A stretch of 64,000 nt of DNA from Marinibium conchae (GTDB lineage: Bacteria > Pseudomonadota > Gammaproteobacteria > Enterobacterales > Alteromonadaceae), in the NCBI RefSeq assembly GCF_015595035.1, contig NZ_JADNRN010000004.1, positions 239,133 to 303,132 on the forward strand. Reading direction: 5' to 3'. The stretch's first letter is position 1; each line of letters starts with the position of its first letter. Under the pieces are notes generated by a model, which saw only the letters and a program-made list of their open reading frames with translations, was not told the DNA's origin and did not search any database. Positions 1 through 10,041 of this stretch are shown here, piece after piece. The position numbers and the translations under genes were made by a program.

Positions 1-496
1 ATTTTCTATCTTTACGAACCTTAAAAGCGACTTTTATATCAGGACGTACATCATCTTTAATAACGGCTCGAACGGTCACGTCAGCACGACCAGAAAAATC
101 CACTGCAGGGGCAAATTCAACGACTTGATCGTCATAGTAGCCCAAAGCAACTGCATAGCTTGTGATTAAGTACTCACGAAATACCGAAATAAACTCTAAT
201 AGCTTTTCACGGGGTATTTGATTAGCTTGCTTGCCTAACACTTTAAATGCAGAAAACTTATAGTCGATATAGGGCAAGAGCTCTTCTTCCATTACTTTTC
301 GCAATAGCTCAGGGTCTTGTTTTATAGCGTCTTTCTCGGTTTTCATTCGCTCAAAAGTGAGGCCTGCAACTTCTTTGATCATTACATACGGATCATTTTG
401 TTCAGCAGCAATAACGCTTTGAGTGCTAAGAAAAAATGTCATCGCGGCAATAACGGATACTAACCACTTGCTTGCTTGTTTAAAAATGTTGTTCAC
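1..496 (-). CDS. mlaC: MlaC, periplasmic phospholipid carrier (partial, 3' end outside window)
   Basis: Soluble periplasmic lipid carrier that shuttles phospholipid between the outer-membrane MlaA complex and the inner-membrane MlaFEDB transporter. About 165 codons are visible; the C-terminus lies beyond position 1. The start is GTG at 496, preceded by an AGGAG Shine-Dalgarno at 503-507. The N-terminus is a signal peptide (a lysine-containing start, a hydrophobic run, then a cleavage region near VIAAEQ). The mature part reads like the MlaC/Ttg2 family, with PYIDYKFSAFKVLG and EFISVFREYL segments. It follows mlaD by about 28 bp on the same strand, the usual mlaFEDC order; mlaB would lie beyond the window. 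Family call is by similarity from memory, supported strongly by context. Confidence 0.9.
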   Translation of the reverse strand, partial: MNNIFKQASKWLVSVIAAMTFFLSTQSVIAAEQNDPYVMIKEVAGLTFERMKTEKDAIKQDPELLRKVMEEELLPYIDYKFSAFKVLGKQANQIPREKLLEFISVFREYLITSYAVALGYYDDQVVEFAPAVDFSGRADVTVRAVIKDDVRPDIKVAFKVRKDRK

Positions 497-524
497 GCTT
501 TACTCCTAGTAGTTGCGATGATTA

Positions 525-1013
525 TTAATCTGAATCTTTGCCGAATAAGAATTGACCTATCAGGTCTTCAAGCACTAATGCTGATTTCGTATCGACGATA
601 AATTTGGTTTCGCCATCCTTGTCACCAAGATAAATAGGCTCCTCTCCTGGAAAGATAAAGCCCGGCGTTAAACCGATATATTGCTCACCTAAGAGGCCAG
701 CGGTGAGTATCGACACAGAACTCGTTTCAGGAAATGTTTCTGCATATTCGTCAGATATCTCCATTACGACCACAGGAATCAGTTCTTGTTCATCTAAATA
801 AATATCAGATACACGTCCAATCACTACTCCGCCGACTTTCACTGATGAACGAGGCTTAAGTCCACCAATATTATCGAACTTAGCATGGACAGTATAAGTT
901 TCACCGCTTCCACTCATGCCTTTATTGGCAACTTGTAACGCTAGCAACAAGGTAGCTGCAATGGCCAAGGCGACAAAGATACCAACCATCAATTCTGTTT
1001 TCTTGCTTGTCAT
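525..1013 (-). CDS. mlaD: MlaD, MCE-domain lipid transport protein
   Basis: Inner-membrane-anchored periplasmic protein of the Mla phospholipid transporter; MCE domains form a hexameric ring with a hydrophobic pore. The 162-residue protein has one N-terminal membrane segment (about residues 8-28) followed by a single MCE domain (about 39-117) with the typical GGLKPRSSVKVGGVVIGRV pattern. Length fits the proteobacterial family (about 150-185). It lies 8 bp downstream of mlaE and just before mlaC, so it is part of one mlaFEDC operon. Confidence 0.95.
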   Translation of the reverse strand: MTSKKTELMVGIFVALAIAATLLLALQVANKGMSGSGETYTVHAKFDNIGGLKPRSSVKVGGVVIGRVSDIYLDEQELIPVVVMEISDEYAETFPETSSVSILTAGLLGEQYIGLTPGFIFPGEEPIYLGDKDGETKFIVDTKSALVLEDLIGQFLFGKDSD

Positions 1014-1021
1014 TTTTTATC

Positions 1022-1798
1022 CTAATTAATACCGAACATCAGTGCTGTTAGCACGAAATCTAAACCTAATATAGTGAGTGACGAAAATACGACCGTTTCA
1101 GTTGTCGCCTTACTAATACCTTCTGATGTAGGAATAGCCGCATAGCCTTTGTACAAAGCTATCCATACAACAACGAGCGCAAACACTAAGCTCTTAATAA
1201 TGCCATTAACAACATCTTTATCCCAATCAACAGTGGCCTGCATAATTGACCAGTAACTTCCGGCATCAACACCAAGCCAATCTACACCGACTAAGTGCCC
1301 ACCCAAAATGCCAATCGCACTGAAAATAATGGCAAGCAGTGGCATTGAAATCACACCGGCCCAAAAACGCGGTGCTATTACTCGGCGAAGTGGGTCAACA
1401 GCCATCATCTCAAGGCTGCTGAGTTGTTCGGTGGCTTTCATCAAACCAATTTCCGCGGTGAGTGCTGAGCCCGCTCGACCAGCAAATAACAGCGCTGTAA
1501 CTACAGGGCCCAATTCGCGCAATAAAGATAAAGCAACCATTGGTCCAAGCGAGCCTTCAGCCCCGTAATTGACTAAAATAGTATAGCCCTGAAGTGCCAT
1601 CACCATGCCGATGAATAGCCCTGAGACTATTATAATTAGTAAACTCTGCACGCCCACTATGTAGATCTGATGGATGATTAGCGGAATATTTTTAAAGCGA
1701 GGAAAAGCAACAAGGGCGCCCCATAACATCAATGACGCATTACCGATAGCCGATAATTTTGCTAAGGTTCCAGCACCTAAATTTATTAACCAATTCAA
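1022..1798 (-). CDS. mlaE: MlaE, ABC transporter permease for phospholipids
   Basis: Integral inner-membrane permease of the Mla system, paired with the MlaF ATPase. The 258-residue protein has about five to six hydrophobic segments and the conserved cytoplasmic motif around [17 protein letters not shown] followed by [13 protein letters not shown], which is typical of MlaE/TrnI permeases. The start codon overlaps the mlaF stop by 4 bp (ATGA at 1795-1798), implying translational coupling. Confidence 0.95.
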   Translation of the reverse strand: MNWLINLGAGTLAKLSAIGNASLMLWGALVAFPRFKNIPLIIHQIYIVGVQSLLIIIVSGLFIGMVMALQGYTILVNYGAEGSLGPMVALSLLRELGPVVTALLFAGRAGSALTAEIGLMKATEQLSSLEMMAVDPLRRVIAPRFWAGVISMPLLAIIFSAIGILGGHLVGVDWLGVDAGSYWSIMQATVDWDKDVVNGIIKSLVFALVVVWIALYKGYAAIPTSEGISKATTETVVFSSLTILGLDFVLTALMFGIN

Positions 1799-2598
1799 GA
1801 TGATGCCCCTATAAATGCTTCTTTTACAGAGTTAGCAGGGAAGTGAAAAGGTACTGGGCCATCGGCATTCCCACGAAGAAACTGCTGCACTAGTTCCGAC
1901 TTAGATTCTCTTATCTCATCTGGTGTGCCAGCACCAATAATACGTTTATCAGCAAGAATGTAGGCGTAGTCAGCAATGGTAAGCACTTCTGTTACGTCGT
2001 GTGTTACGACAATACTAGTGAGACCCAATGCAGTATTTAATTCACGAATTAATTTCACTAAAACGCCCATTGAAATAGGGTCTTGGCCAGCAAAAGGCTC
2101 GTCGTACATTATCAATTCGGGGTCAAGAGCAATAGCTCGAGCAAGTGCTGCTCGCCTTGCCATACCTCCCGATAATTCACTGGGCATAAGGTGCGCAGCC
2201 CCTCGTAACCCAACGGCTTCAAGCTTTAGCATCACCACAGTTTCGATAAGCGACTCTGACAATTCGGTGTGCTCACGGAGCGGAAATGCGACGTTGTCGA
2301 AAACGGATATATTGGTAAACAAAGCGCCGCTTTGAAATAGCATACTCATTTTGCGTCGTACATCGTACAAACGCTTTCTACTCATGGCGTGGATATTCTC
2401 GTCTTGAAACAGGACTTCGCCGCGCTCTGGTGTAAGTTGCCCACCAATAAGCTTCAACAGAGTTGTCTTGCCTATTCCACTTGGGCCCATCACAGCTGTA
2501 ATGCCGCCTTTTTTGACCTGCATCGATATGCTGTCATAAATGACACGTTCACCGCGTTCAAAATGCATGTCTTTGATATCAACTAAAATATTGGACAT
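1795..2598 (-). CDS. mlaF: MlaF, ABC transporter ATPase for phospholipids
   Basis: Cytoplasmic ATPase of the Mla transporter. In 267 residues there is a Walker A motif GPSGIGKT (38-45), an ABC signature LSGGM (142-146) with the [11 protein letters not shown] continuation typical of this family, and a Walker B/catalytic segment LIMYDEP (162-168). First gene of the minus-strand mla operon; its promoter should lie in the 2599-3090 gap shared with the divergent exchanger gene. The divergent arrangement of mlaF against yrbG-kdsD matches E. coli. Confidence 0.96.
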   Translation of the reverse strand: MSNILVDIKDMHFERGERVIYDSISMQVKKGGITAVMGPSGIGKTTLLKLIGGQLTPERGEVLFQDENIHAMSRKRLYDVRRKMSMLFQSGALFTNISVFDNVAFPLREHTELSESLIETVVMLKLEAVGLRGAAHLMPSELSGGMARRAALARAIALDPELIMYDEPFAGQDPISMGVLVKLIRELNTALGLTSIVVTHDVTEVLTIADYAYILADKRIIGAGTPDEIRESKSELVQQFLRGNADGPVPFHFPANSVKEAFIGASS

Positions 2599-3090
2599 TA
2601 GTTCTGTTATATTTCCTGATAGGCTCTATTTTAGGTTTGCGACTATAGCGCAAGCTTAAGTTATTATTTGCGTTGGCTGCTAAGCCATTCGCAATTGCTA
2701 TGTTAGACGAAAATACGTCTCAAACGGTTCATATTTATATATTACGAATAATTAATGACTGCTAGCTGAACAAGACCGTTATTTTTCAACTTTTATTCAC
2801 ACAAGCATTTTTTATCGCGCAATTCGATCAAAATATGCTCACAATGGTGGATTATAGCGTATTAAGAAGTGCAATGTAGTCATTGTTTGTTGATTTTCAA
2901 GGCTAATATCTTGCAAATGCGAAAAGAATGTTGAGTTACATCTTCAATTCAATTGAAAGTTTGTTCCATGCGCTATATTTTAGCGCCTAAAATGTTGATA
3001 GATTACCAACTTTCACTTTTTTTGGTGTTAAAAAGATATACTTTTTGCGACAATGAAGGGCAGTAGGTTCATTTTGAGCCTATACTTATT
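2599..3090. other. Divergent intergenic region between mlaF and the Ca/Na exchanger gene
   Basis: A 492-bp AT-rich gap with no convincing coding frame. It must hold the promoters for both divergent operons. On the plus strand a good -10 hexamer (TATACT, 3037-3042) sits 48 bp before the exchanger start, without a clear -35. A small inverted repeat (AGACG, 2705-2709; CGTCT, 2716-2720) is present but too short to name. No other structure was recognised. Confidence 0.4.
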
Positions 3091-4095
3091 TTGAGCATCT
3101 TTGAGCGCATCGCTCATTTGCCAGTAGAGAATAAATTAGTGTTAACACAGATCATTATCTTTTTAATTGGGCTAGCCGTTTTAAGCTGGAGCGCTGACAA
3201 ATTCGTTTATGGTGCTTCTGCCTTGGCCAAAAATCTTGGCGTATCGCCGATGATGATTGGTTTAACGATAGTTGCTATGGGTTCTAGCGCTCCCGAAATT
3301 GTAGTGTCGGCTACTGCGTCACTTGCGGGAAATCCTGATACCGCGGTCGGAAACTCTTTGGGCTCAAATATTACTAATATTGCATTAGTGTTAGGGCTTA
3401 CTGCACTGCTGAAGCCTTTGCTAGTGTCTTCTACTACGCTTAAACGCGAACTCCCTATTCTATTGGTCATTACCCTTATTGCGGTGATTTTCCTGTCCGA
3501 TAACCAACTCACTCAAATTGAAGGGGTTACCCTCATCACCCTATTTGTACTGGTTTTGGCAGGTATGGCTTGGTTATCATTTAAAGTTGAGAAGAACGAC
3601 CCATTAATCGCCGAAACCGAAGATGAAATACCAAGTAATGTGCCTACTATCAACGCGGTGATGTGGGTGATAATCGGCCTTGTTATGCTTCCGCTGAGTG
3701 CTCACTTTCTTGTTGAGAGCGCTGTAGTTATCGCTGAGTACTTTGGAGTAAGTGACTTAGTTATTGGTCTAACTATCATTGCACTGGGTACCAGTCTGCC
3801 AGAGCTTGCAGCGAGTATCGCAGGGGTTCGCAGAGGTGAGGATGACCTTGCATTAGGTAACATTATTGGTTCAAATATATTCAATATCCTAGCGGTACTA
3901 GCAATGCCAGGCTTGATCGCACCGGGTGCAATCGACATTAATGCTTCAACACGTGACTCTTACGTTATGCTTGGCCTCACCGTGATACTTTTTGTATTTT
4001 GCTTCAACCTTCGTGGCACCCGACAAATAAACCGCTATGAAGGTGGTTTGTTAGTGGTGGCTTTTTGTGCCTACCAATTTTGGCTATTTCAGTAA
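3091..4095 (+). CDS. yrbG: Calcium/sodium antiporter, CaCA family (YrbG-like)
   Basis: Inner-membrane cation/Ca2+ exchanger. The 334-residue protein shows the two inverted alpha repeats of the family: GSSAPE (64-69) with GNSLGSNI (87-94), and GTSLPE (233-238) with GNIIGSNI (256-263), separated by a short charged loop (about 165-185); about ten membrane segments. It heads the kds-lpt cluster exactly as yrbG does in E. coli. The start is uncertain: TTG at 3091 lacks a good Shine-Dalgarno, and a GTG at 3139 preceded by AGAG would shorten it by 16 residues. Physiological ion is inferred from the family only. Confidence 0.9.
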   Translation: MSIFERIAHLPVENKLVLTQIIIFLIGLAVLSWSADKFVYGASALAKNLGVSPMMIGLTIVAMGSSAPEIVVSATASLAGNPDTAVGNSLGSNITNIALVLGLTALLKPLLVSSTTLKRELPILLVITLIAVIFLSDNQLTQIEGVTLITLFVLVLAGMAWLSFKVEKNDPLIAETEDEIPSNVPTINAVMWVIIGLVMLPLSAHFLVESAVVIAEYFGVSDLVIGLTIIALGTSLPELAASIAGVRRGEDDLALGNIIGSNIFNILAVLAMPGLIAPGAIDINASTRDSYVMLGLTVILFVFCFNLRGTRQINRYEGGLLVVAFCAYQFWLFQ

Positions 4096-4248
4096 GCTAA
4101 AGAGTTAGTCACTTGGAAAGAATATTCAATATGACAGTGAACTCACGGTGTGAAGCTAAAAATACTCACAGCTATGTTCAGAATACATTCATTGAATGCT
4201 TACTATACTGCTAAAGATTGGTTTGATTATCCATAATACGGGAACCCG

Positions 4249-5211
4249 ATGAGCTTTTTAAAAACCGCACATACCGTTTTTGAGAACGAAATAAACGCAC
4301 TTTCAAGTCTACAGTCTCAGTTGGACGATAGCTTTGATAATGCTTGTGAACTTATCATGAATTGCACAGGAAAAGTTGTTGTGTGTGGCATGGGAAAATC
4401 GGGGCACATCGGTAATAAAATTGCAGCAACACTTGCCAGTACTGGCTCACCGGCATTTTTCATGCACCCAGGCGAAGCTAACCATGGCGACCTAGGCATG
4501 CTTAGTAAGGGAGATGTGCTGATTGGCATATCTAACTCTGGTGAAACCTTTGAATTAAATAATTTATTGCCTGTCGTAAAGCGCGTTGAAGTGCCGATTA
4601 TCTCTATTACGAATAATCCAACAAGCACTCTCGCGAAATTTTCAGATGTTGTGCTCAACATTCATGTTGACCAAGAGGCTTGCTCGCTTGGATTGGCTCC
4701 AACCACCAGCACCACCTCCACCTTGGTGTTAGGCGATGCGCTGGCAGTTGCACTTCTTGAGGCCAAAGGCTTCACTGCAACAGATTTTGCTTTATCGCAT
4801 CCAGGAGGCTCACTTGGTCGCAGGTTGTTGCTAACTGTTGATGACGTGATGGCTACCGGAGACGAGCTACCATTGGTAAATGAAGATGCCAAGGTCACCG
4901 ATGCCCTATTTGAAATTTCAGATAAAGGCTTAGGCATGACTGGTGTAACGAATCAACAAGGTAACTTACTTGGTGTATTTACCGACGGTGATCTGCGTCG
5001 GGCGCTAGACAAACATATCGATATTCATCAATCACTCGTGTCTGAGCTTATGACTCATGGAAGCATTACCTTTGAAAAAGGTCGCCTTGCGGTAGATGCA
5101 CTTAACACGATGCAGGACAAAAAAATTAACGCACTTTTTGTCATTAACACAGAAAATAAGCCAGTCGGAGCAGTAAAGATGCATACGCTACTCAAAGCAG
5201 GAGTTGTTTAA
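4249..5211 (+). CDS. kdsD: D-arabinose 5-phosphate isomerase
   Basis: Cytoplasmic enzyme converting ribulose 5-phosphate to arabinose 5-phosphate, the first committed step towards Kdo of LPS. The 320-residue protein has an N-terminal SIS sugar isomerase domain with GMGKSGHI (47-54) and SNSGET (95-100), then two CBS domains (about 205-260 and 265-320). Size and layout match the KdsD/GutQ family; position before kdsC and the lpt genes identifies it as KdsD. A -10-like TATACT lies at 4204-4209. Confidence 0.96.
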   Translation: MSFLKTAHTVFENEINALSSLQSQLDDSFDNACELIMNCTGKVVVCGMGKSGHIGNKIAATLASTGSPAFFMHPGEANHGDLGMLSKGDVLIGISNSGETFELNNLLPVVKRVEVPIISITNNPTSTLAKFSDVVLNIHVDQEACSLGLAPTTSTTSTLVLGDALAVALLEAKGFTATDFALSHPGGSLGRRLLLTVDDVMATGDELPLVNEDAKVTDALFEISDKGLGMTGVTNQQGNLLGVFTDGDLRRALDKHIDIHQSLVSELMTHGSITFEKGRLAVDALNTMQDKKINALFVINTENKPVGAVKMHTLLKAGVV

Positions 5212-5212
5212 C

Positions 5213-5767
5213 ATGCCGACAGTGAGCACACTTTATGGCGATATTGACGCAGAATTATTCGCAAAATTCGCTAACATCAAACTTTTTGTCTGTGATGTTG
5301 ATGGTGTGTTTTCCGACGGCACCATATTACTCGGAAATAACGGCGAGGAGCTCAAAGCCTTCAACACAAAAGACGGTTATGGAATAAAAGCTCTCTCAAG
5401 AATAGGCGTTGATGTTGCCGTTATCACCGGCCGAGAGTCAAAAATTGTTCACAATAGAATGACCTCGCTTAATGTGAAATACATCATGCAAGGCCGAGAA
5501 GATAAACTAGACGCGTTGAATGAGTTAATTAGTCAGCATGACTATTCAGTCGACCAAATTGCCAGTATTGGTGACGATATGCCCGACCTTGGTATGTTTG
5601 CCTCAAGCGCAATCGGGATAGCGGTTGCGGATGCCCATCCGATGGTAAAAAACACAGCCTCCTTTTGCACTCAGCTCAAGGGTGGCCGAGGCGCTGTGCG
5701 TGAAGTCTGTGACTTAATCCTTGAAGCCAAGGGCGAACTGGAAACCATACACGGTGCTAGTGTATGA
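5213..5767 (+). CDS. kdsC: Kdo-8-phosphate phosphatase
   Basis: HAD-family phosphatase that removes phosphate from Kdo 8-phosphate. With the ATG at 5213 the protein has 184 residues: catalytic DVD motif (D28, D30) followed by GVFSDG, and the Mg-binding GDDMPD motif (120-125). The ATG is chosen because AGGAG lies at 5199-5203, nine bases upstream; an in-frame TTG at 5204 is less likely. It starts one base after the kdsD stop, and lptC overlaps its end, so the genes are co-transcribed. Confidence 0.95.
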   Translation: MPTVSTLYGDIDAELFAKFANIKLFVCDVDGVFSDGTILLGNNGEELKAFNTKDGYGIKALSRIGVDVAVITGRESKIVHNRMTSLNVKYIMQGREDKLDALNELISQHDYSVDQIASIGDDMPDLGMFASSAIGIAVADAHPMVKNTASFCTQLKGGRGAVREVCDLILEAKGELETIHGASV

Positions 5768-6327
5768 ACCGCTTAGCATGGAGTATTACGCTTATTTTTG
5801 GTGCTGCTATCGCGCTCTATCTTCCGGTTTGGTTGGAAGAGGAAGAGCAAGTCATTTTTAGCGACACCGATGAAGCACTTATTCCAAACTACGAAGCTAA
5901 AAATTTAAGAACCAAGATATTCGATAAAAACGGCCGCCTAACTCATCGAGTTAATGCAGCAAAAATGGAACATTTCGACCAACTAGACTACGTTAACTTT
6001 ATCGATCCGCAGTACACTATTTACCTCGAGGAATCGGGTAAGCGCTGGCAACTCAATGCCAGTGAGGGTACTTTTATCGAAGGTGATCGAATACAACTGA
6101 GTGACGACGTCACTATTACCAGTCTGCAAGTCGACGATTATGTACAAACCATTTCCACCGAATTTATCGAAATACAATTACAAACGAAAAGTCTCTCATC
6201 AGACCAACCTGTTGTTATTTCTGGTGCAAACTTTATTATCAATAGTATTGGCTTCGAAGGTAATATAGCCACACAACAATATGAGTTATCAAAACATGTA
6301 CAAACTGAATATTTACCTGCTCGTTAG
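5764..6327 (+). CDS. lptC: LptC, LPS export bitopic inner-membrane protein
   Basis: Bitopic protein linking the LptB2FG transporter to the periplasmic LptA bridge. 187 residues: one N-terminal membrane segment (about 6-22), then a periplasmic beta-jellyroll domain with the recognisable LRTKIFDKNGRLTHRVNAAKM start. It overlaps the kdsC stop by 4 bp and its own 3' end overlaps lptA, the standard order. Sequence conservation in LptC is low generally, so the name rests on fold pattern plus position. Confidence 0.93.
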   Translation: MNRLAWSITLIFGAAIALYLPVWLEEEEQVIFSDTDEALIPNYEAKNLRTKIFDKNGRLTHRVNAAKMEHFDQLDYVNFIDPQYTIYLEESGKRWQLNASEGTFIEGDRIQLSDDVTITSLQVDDYVQTISTEFIEIQLQTKSLSSDQPVVISGANFIINSIGFEGNIATQQYELSKHVQTEYLPAR

Positions 6328-6862
6328 CGCTTTCTTTCTTATTTTTTCTGGTCAATCACTAAGTCAAGAGTTGGTGAAAAAAAGTGACTTTGAGCAACCG
6401 CTGCGACTAGCCTCAGATAAAAACTTTGCGGATGGTAAAGAGAAAACAGGCTTGTATGAGGGCAATGTAAAAATCACTCAAGGGTCTTTGTCAATTGAAG
6501 CGAATAAAGTACAGATAGTTGCTGGCGAAGGCCAAGGCCGCGAAGTATTTATAGCTACTGGTAACCCAGCTTCGTATACCCAGCAACTTGCCGACGGTAG
6601 TATGGTTACAGCGCGAGCAAATGAAATCAAATACGTGAAGATAGACCGAACAATTTCTTTAAAAGGTAATGCTGAGTTGTTACAGAATGCCTTTTCGATT
6701 GAGGGTGATTCTATCATTTTCGACATGGAAAAAGAGCAAGTACTGGCAAACACTAATGAAAACAGCGACTCTCAAGTAGTAACTATCTTTAATCCTGAAA
6801 GCATCAAAAAAACCAAAGAAAGCATCGAAAACAATAAGCAACAAGATAATGAGGGTCAGTGA
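6296..6862 (+). CDS. lptA: LptA, periplasmic LPS transport bridge protein
   Basis: Periplasmic OstA-fold protein that oligomerises into the bridge carrying LPS to the outer membrane. From the ATG at 6296 it has 188 residues with a signal peptide ending near GQSLSQ, then the OstA domain ([21 protein letters not shown] pattern) and a polar, lysine- and glutamine-rich tail. An upstream in-frame ATG at 6281 would add five residues and break the clean signal peptide less favourably. It overlaps lptC by 32 bp, and lptB starts directly after it. Confidence 0.93.
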   Translation: MYKLNIYLLVSAFFLIFSGQSLSQELVKKSDFEQPLRLASDKNFADGKEKTGLYEGNVKITQGSLSIEANKVQIVAGEGQGREVFIATGNPASYTQQLADGSMVTARANEIKYVKIDRTISLKGNAELLQNAFSIEGDSIIFDMEKEQVLANTNENSDSQVVTIFNPESIKKTKESIENNKQQDNEGQ

Positions 6863-6864
6863 GC

Positions 6865-7590
6865 GTGAGTAAACTTGTTGCCAGCCATTTAGCAAAATCA
6901 TACAAGTCACGCCAAGTTGTGCGAGATGTTAGCTTGGAAGTATCCACTGGGCAGATTGTGGGTTTATTGGGCCCAAATGGTGCAGGTAAAACAACCACCT
7001 TTTACATGATAGTAGGCTTAGTGCCCCTCGATAAAGGCGAAATATCCATCGACCAACTCAACTTATCGGTGCAACCGATGCATGAGAGAGCACGACACGG
7101 CATAGGCTATCTACCTCAAGAAGCTTCAATTTTTCGCAAACTCACCGTTTATGAAAATCTAATGGCAATTTTGCAAACCCGCAAAGAACTCACAAAAGAT
7201 CAGCGCGAACAGCAAGCTGATGATTTAATGGATGAGTTTAATGTGAATCATATTAGAAATAATTTAGGCATGAGTTTATCAGGTGGAGAGCGGCGTAGAG
7301 TCGAAATTGCTCGCGCTTTAGCAGCGAATCCGAAATTTATTTTACTCGATGAACCCTTCGCCGGTGTTGACCCAATTTCTGTTAATGATATAAAGAAGAT
7401 AATACAGCAACTAAAAGAACGAGATATTGGTGTATTGATCACCGATCACAATGTTCGAGAAACTTTAGATGTATGTGAACAAGCTTATATAGTGAGTCAC
7501 GGTGAGTTAATCGCGTCAGGTAGCGCAGAAGAAGTTCTCGAAAACCAAAAGGTGAGAGATGTGTATCTTGGTGAGCAATTCGTTCTGTAG
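6865..7590 (+). CDS. lptB: LptB, LPS export ABC transporter ATPase
   Basis: Cytoplasmic ATPase driving LPS extraction together with LptF and LptG, encoded at 55.7-57.9 kb in this window. Walker A GPNGAGKT, signature LSGGE followed by [10 protein letters not shown], Walker B ILLDEP and the FAGVDP continuation typical of LptB. The GTG at 6865 is preferred over the GTG at 6859: it is nine bases from the GAGGG at 6851-6855 and gives 241 residues, the E. coli length. Confidence 0.96.
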   Translation: MSKLVASHLAKSYKSRQVVRDVSLEVSTGQIVGLLGPNGAGKTTTFYMIVGLVPLDKGEISIDQLNLSVQPMHERARHGIGYLPQEASIFRKLTVYENLMAILQTRKELTKDQREQQADDLMDEFNVNHIRNNLGMSLSGGERRRVEIARALAANPKFILLDEPFAGVDPISVNDIKKIIQQLKERDIGVLITDHNVRETLDVCEQAYIVSHGELIASGSAEEVLENQKVRDVYLGEQFVL

Positions 7591-7730
7591 TCAAATCGTT
7601 TTAATAGGTAATTATTGATTATGTTCAAAATTCGGCAGTATCGTCTTACTCAAGACTCCCTGCATTCTCAAATGACTGGCTTTACTCGCTCAGTTATGTC
7701 GAGTTTGGATGTTACGAGAGAAGGACATCA

Positions 7731-9248
7731 ATGAAGCCTTCATTACAGTTAAAATTCAGTCAACAACTTACCATGACGCCGCAACTTCAGCAGGCGATCA
7801 AACTCTTACAACTTTCCACCCTTGATTTACAGCAAGAAATTCAAGAAGCACTGGATTCAAATCCTCTCTTAGAGCTGGACGAAAGCGACAGTCATGCAGA
7901 TAAATCAGACGACAAACAATTGTCGGATAAATCCAGTAATGACGGCAGCGACGAAAGCGATGGTGACTATCTCGATAACACATCGTTGAATGCTGAAAAC
8001 TCTGACAACGTCGACAGCCACGATGCACTCGAGAATAATGAAATTCCCGATGACCTCCCCATCGATAGTTCATGGGAAGAATATTTAAGTTCATCATCTG
8101 CCCCCGCAACCATGACAGGTGGCGCCAGCCCCGATGATGATTATGTATTTCAGGGCGAAACTAGCGAAAATATTCAGGATCATTTGTTGTGGCAAATGGA
8201 ACTCACACCCTTTTCGGATATCGATCGCTCGATTGCAATATCCATTATCGACAGTATCGACGAATCTGGTTATCTGACAGTAAGTTGCGAAGAAATACTC
8301 GATAGCCTGCAAAATGAGGAAATTGAGCTCGACGAAGTGGAGTGTGTATTGAAGCGCATTCAAATGTTCGACCCAATCGGTTCGGGTTCGCGCAATCCTC
8401 AAGAATGTCTGATGGTGCAACTTAATCAGTTCGCCCCCGACACACCTTGGGTTGCGGAAACTAAAATGCTATTAACTGAGCACAGCGATTTAATTAGTAG
8501 CAAAGACTACCGTACTTTGATGCGCAAAACAAAACTGAAGGAAGACCAGCTGCGAGAAGTCATGCGTTTGTTGAAAACACTGAATCCGCGTCCTGGGTCG
8601 GCGATATCACAAAAAGAAGCTGAGTATGTTATTCCTGACGTAAGCGTATCTAAGAAAAATGGTCGCTGGGTAGTTGAGCTAAATAATGATTCTTTACCAC
8701 CTCTTGTAGTCAATAAAGAATATGCTGCACTGAGTAAAACAACAAAAAATTCGAACGATTCGCAATTTATTAAGTCTCATTTACAAGAAGCTAAATGGTT
8801 TATAAAGAGTTTGGAGAGTCGTAACGAAACACTTATGAAGGTATCGCACTGTATCGTACAGCAGCAGATGGGCTTCTTCGAACATGGCCCTGAAATGATG
8901 AAACCAATGGTATTAAATGATGTGGCCGAAATGGTCGACATGCATGAGTCAACAATATCGCGGGTGACTACTCAGAAATACATGCATACGCCTCGTGGTA
9001 TTTATGAACTTAAGTACTTTTTTTCCAGCCACGTTTCCACGGAATCTGGCGGAGAGTGCTCATCTACTGCGATCAGGGCGCTTATTAAAAAATTAGTGGC
9101 GGCAGAACTGCCTGCTAAGCCCCTAAGTGATAGCAAAATTGCGCAATTGTTAGCCGAGCAAGGCATTCAAGTTGCACGGCGGACAATTGCAAAATATCGA
9201 GAGTCTCTCTCGATTCCCCCGTCGAACCAAAGAAAAAGTCTGTTATAA
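7731..9248 (+). CDS. rpoN: RNA polymerase sigma-54 factor
   Basis: Alternative sigma factor needing enhancer-binding ATPases, used for nitrogen, motility and other regulons. 505 residues: glutamine-rich activator region I (about 1-50), a strongly acidic D/S-rich linker (about 50-135), the core-binding and DNA-binding regions, and the RpoN box [10 protein letters not shown] (482-491). The Shine-Dalgarno GAAGGA lies just upstream of the ATG. Neighbours lptB and hpf/ptsN match the usual rpoN locus. A sigma-54-type promoter is seen at 30705-30720 in this window. Confidence 0.97.
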   Translation: MKPSLQLKFSQQLTMTPQLQQAIKLLQLSTLDLQQEIQEALDSNPLLELDESDSHADKSDDKQLSDKSSNDGSDESDGDYLDNTSLNAENSDNVDSHDALENNEIPDDLPIDSSWEEYLSSSSAPATMTGGASPDDDYVFQGETSENIQDHLLWQMELTPFSDIDRSIAISIIDSIDESGYLTVSCEEILDSLQNEEIELDEVECVLKRIQMFDPIGSGSRNPQECLMVQLNQFAPDTPWVAETKMLLTEHSDLISSKDYRTLMRKTKLKEDQLREVMRLLKTLNPRPGSAISQKEAEYVIPDVSVSKKNGRWVVELNNDSLPPLVVNKEYAALSKTTKNSNDSQFIKSHLQEAKWFIKSLESRNETLMKVSHCIVQQQMGFFEHGPEMMKPMVLNDVAEMVDMHESTISRVTTQKYMHTPRGIYELKYFFSSHVSTESGGECSSTAIRALIKKLVAAELPAKPLSDSKIAQLLAEQGIQVARRTIAKYRESLSIPPSNQRKSLL

Positions 9249-9272
9249 GACGAAACTAGAGGACGTAACATT

Positions 9273-9560
9273 ATGCAAATTAACCTAACTGGTCACCACG
9301 TTGATATTACCGATTCACTCAGAGCATACGTCGATACAAAATTTGAAAAACTAGAACGGCACTTCGATCATATTAGCAACGTACACGTTGTGCTAAACGT
9401 GGAAAAAATAAATCAGAGAGCTGAAGCAACAGTGCATCTCAAAGGCGATGTTGTGCATGCCAATGCCGAGCATACCGATATGTATGCAGCCATAGATGGC
9501 TTGATTGATAAGCTCGACAGACAAGTTATTAAGCACAAGGAAAAACTAAAACGACACTAG
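9273..9560 (+). CDS. hpf: Ribosome hibernation promoting factor, short form
   Basis: Small protein binding the 30S subunit to promote 100S dimer formation in resting cells. 95 residues, the short HPF type without the C-terminal dimerisation domain: opens with QINLTGHHVDIT, has the central KFEKLERHFDHI helix and ends in a basic KHKEKLKRH tail. Lies 24 bp after rpoN with a GAGGA Shine-Dalgarno, the conserved rpoN-hpf-ptsN order. Confidence 0.95.
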   Translation: MQINLTGHHVDITDSLRAYVDTKFEKLERHFDHISNVHVVLNVEKINQRAEATVHLKGDVVHANAEHTDMYAAIDGLIDKLDRQVIKHKEKLKRH

Positions 9561-9573
9561 TCGTCAGTTCGTT

Positions 9574-10017
9574 ATGATTATATCCGATATAGTATCTTTA
9601 GACCGCACTGAATGTGCGGTCGATTGCCAAAGCAAAAAACGAATCTTTGAAGTTATTAGTGAAATTGCTGTTAAACAGCGCCCCGACTTAGATATCGATA
9701 CCGTACTTGCTAGCATGCTTAACCGAGAAAAAGTGGGTAGCACTGGTATTGGGAACGGTATCGCTATTCCCCACGGTCGTATAGAAGGTATTAATGACAT
9801 TATTGCAGTTGTTGTTACAAGTGAAGATCCCATCAACTTTGACGCTATTGACGACAAACCTGTCGATATCTTTTTTGCATTATTAGTGCCCGCCGAACAA
9901 ACCGACGCGCATTTGCAAACCCTATCATCCATTGCACAAAAACTGAGTGATAAAAGTATTGTTAAGGCACTGCGAAAAGCCTCAACGAAAGACCAAATCA
10001 TTGCAGCCTTGCATTAA
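9574..10017 (+). CDS. ptsN: Nitrogen PTS EIIA component
   Basis: EIIA-Ntr, terminal phosphoacceptor of the nitrogen phosphotransferase chain, a regulator of potassium and nitrogen/carbon balance rather than a sugar transporter. 147 residues with the PTS_EIIA type 2 fold; active-site histidine is H67 in the GIAIPHGRI segment. Encoded 13 bp after hpf and 24 bp before rapZ. Its phosphodonor NPr is encoded two genes downstream (ptsO); the EI-Ntr gene (ptsP) is not in the window. Confidence 0.96.
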   Translation: MIISDIVSLDRTECAVDCQSKKRIFEVISEIAVKQRPDLDIDTVLASMLNREKVGSTGIGNGIAIPHGRIEGINDIIAVVVTSEDPINFDAIDDKPVDIFFALLVPAEQTDAHLQTLSSIAQKLSDKSIVKALRKASTKDQIIAALH

Positions 10018-10041
10018 GCCCATTACCAGTAGGCCCGAGAA

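Noticed and set aside
4149..4170. TGTGA and TCACA half sites upstream of kdsD as a CRP site
   Set aside because: Spacer is 12 bp, not the 6 bp needed for a CRP dimer.
9564..10001. 145-codon minus-strand frame antisense to ptsN
   Set aside because: Mirror of the ptsN coding bias; ptsN is unambiguous with its His67 motif.
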